DNA of 64,000 nucleotides from Diplonema papillatum (taxonomy: Eukaryota > Euglenozoa > Diplonemea > Diplonemida > Diplonemidae), in assembly GCA_030068145.1 (NCBI GenBank), contig JAPJBO010000808.1, positions 40,366 to 104,365 of the forward strand. The letters run 5' to 3'. Of the stretch, positions 62,655 to 64,000 are shown piece by piece. Within the stretch, counting starts at the first letter, position 1. Each line of letters begins with the position of its first letter. Made by a program: the position numbers and the translations under genes. Under the pieces are notes generated by a model. That model was given only the letters and a program-made list of their open reading frames with translations, made no database searches and had not been told where the DNA came from.

Positions 62655-63482
62655 TACATAAGCGCCAGCTTGAAAGGAAATGCTCGACGATGCTGCCCGA
62701 CAAAGAACAGAAGGGATCCCAAGTGCTGCAACTACCGAACCACGTGTTGAACGGACGTGAGGTCATGCGGGTCTACCCCTACACGACAAATCACACAAAC
62801 ACAGGTCAAAGTCCTGAGTGAGAAAGCAACACACGGTGGTGTAAGCGAAGAACAAATCAGATTGTGTTTTGTATTGTATTTGCCCCTTACCTCTATATGG
62901 GTCAATGCCAAACCCCCCCCCCCCCCTTTGCACTTCTTCAGCTCAAAAAATTTCTGAGTCAAACCCGGGTATTTCTGGGCCCAGGATCACCCCAAAAACA
63001 ACTTCTGAGTGTTATTTCCTACCAGAGGGGCCCCGTGCCATGCATAGGAGCTCACAAACCCACACAGATGGGGGGTATGGTACCCCCACCCCCCCCTCCC
63101 GCATGATCCAAAATAGGGCCAAAAACAGGCATTTTTTCAGATTTTCCACTGTGGTCTGGGAATGGGCAGCAAGGGTCAGCGCCTGGAGAAAGAAATGTGT
63201 ATTCCGCTCCGGGTGACCATGCGCGCACCAAATTGGCCTCGGAGACTCCTGTTTTTACATGCAGATACCTCACTGCCAGCCCCCAAGACTCCTGCCTGTT
63301 CACCATGCGGGAGGGGGGGGTGGGGGTACCATACCCCCCATCTGTGTGGGTTTGTGAGCTCCTGTGCATGGCACGGGGCCCATCTGGTAGGAAATAACAC
63401 TCAGAAGTTGTTTTTGGGGTGATCCTGGGCCCAGAAATACCCGGGTTTGACTCAGAACTTTTTTGAGCTGAAGAAGTGCAAA

Positions 63483-63515
<33 letters not shown>

Positions 63516-63572
63516 GGCATTGACCCATATTTCCTCCCTTCCATTCGGAGTCGAAGCAGCGTCGAGTACTTT
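62655..63572 (-). repeat. SE-B element, inverted, split by a foldback insertion
   Basis: TACATAAGCGCCAGCTTGAA to CCTTACCTCTATAT (62655-62898), then, after the insertion, ATATTTCCTCCCTTCC to GTCGAGTACTTT (63527-63572). Removing 62899-63526 and one ATAT restores a normal SE-B order. Confidence 0.92.
62899..63526. mobile_element. 628-bp foldback element with ATAT target duplication
   Basis: Ends GGGTCAATGCCAA and TTGGCATTGACCC, each next to a C or G run. Arms of 207 and 223 bp (62899-63105, 63304-63526) are nearly identical inverted copies (CAAACCCGGGTATTTCTGGG in one, its complement in the other). A 198-bp unique centre has no ORF. ATAT lies at 62895-62898 and 63527-63530. Non-autonomous; same end family as 41650-43261. 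Confidence 0.92.
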
Positions 63573-63784
63573 GCGTCGGCAAAAAGGATCGACACGCAGT
63601 GAGCCTGGTCCTGGCACTGCGTCACGGAATAAAATACATACCTAAGTTCACATAAGGCTTAGCAGCTCATCCGGTGTTGCGGCTAGCTTCATCACGCCAC
63701 CTGAAGGTTCGATGATGTCATTATAGGGCCCCTATCCTGTGCCAAAAGATTAGTCCCAACAACTCAAGGGAGTCGTAGTTTGTT

Positions 63785-63875
63785 GTTCGGCGAAGAAGAA
63801 GTCTGCCTCTCACGCTATGTTTAATGCCATACGCCGGCGAAGAAGAAGTCTGCCTCTCACGCTATGTTTGATGCC
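63785..63875 (+). repeat. Family F-like tandem pair
   Basis: GGCGAAGAAGAAGTCTGCCT, CTCACGCTATGTTTRATGCC occurs twice in about 90 bases, resembling the CTGCCTCTCATGCATGTTTG core. Confidence 0.65.
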
Positions 63876-64000
63876 ATGCGCCAAGGCTGCTTTGAAGGGG
63901 GGCGGCCACTTTCTTAGTCAAGTGTCAGCAATGGTTTAAAAGGTCGGTGTTTTTTAAAGTCTCCGGTTAAGCTAGGAGAAACAACACGACCGTCACTTTC

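Overview
This window looks like nuclear DNA of a eukaryote, most likely a protist or microalga. It has one long, unmistakably eukaryotic protein kinase gene, several candidate exons with very short GT-AG introns (36-40 nt), a fragment resembling 18S rRNA, and a very high load of dispersed short elements, foldback elements, satellites and long C/G or A/T homopolymers. There are no operons, Shine-Dalgarno sites or tRNA genes that I can see. The lineage cannot be fixed from sequence alone; a chromerid or other alveolate is only a guess. Gene density is very low.

Gene content: the one confident gene is an 813-codon, intronless, minus-strand protein kinase (45709-48150). Its N-terminus is MGCCAGK, a good signal for myristoylation plus palmitoylation, and a MAP3K/STE11-like kinase domain lies at about residues 365-664. 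Around it, and elsewhere, are lower-confidence coding pieces: a two-exon unknown gene (49834-50353), a possible secreted Cys-containing protein (58043-58600), possible exons at 5761-6046 and 34950-35425, a C2H2-like finger cut by an inserted repeat (26455-26594), and worn coding remnants near 2700-3330, 28427-28884, 59083-60051 and 62220-62491.

Repeat content: two short interspersed families, called here SE-A (about 225 bp) and SE-B (about 295 bp), occur throughout on both strands, sometimes head to tail. They share both ends: a 5' AAATACTCGA start and a 3' GC-rich, CTTAT, oligo-A tail. Each carries a 3' segment complementary to its own 5' end, and that complementarity co-varies between families. 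Other families are: a foldback family whose ends contain GATGCCAAA and which duplicates ATAT (41650-43261, 62899-63526, 36547-37565); a TA-flanked MITE (38462-38622); a TA-flanked larger element holding a nested insertion (32704-33884); a 1.66-kb TIR element with internal satellites (20839-22498); a 760-bp TIR element with small ORFs (28233-28992); and further families named by letter (C, D, E, F, G, H, I, L, M, N, O, S, U, W).

Tandem arrays include a roughly 1.6-kb satellite of 26-bp units (60217-61806), a 47-bp array (36778-37225), a 12-bp array (29528-29708) and several two-copy duplications. There is a 66-nt pure C run at 10317-10382. Layout: 1-45 kb is almost entirely repeat mosaic with scattered coding remnants; 45.7-50.4 kb is a G+C-rich gene island; 50.5-64 kb is again repeat mosaic. 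Apart from the kinase, no pathway or cooperating gene set can be read from this window.
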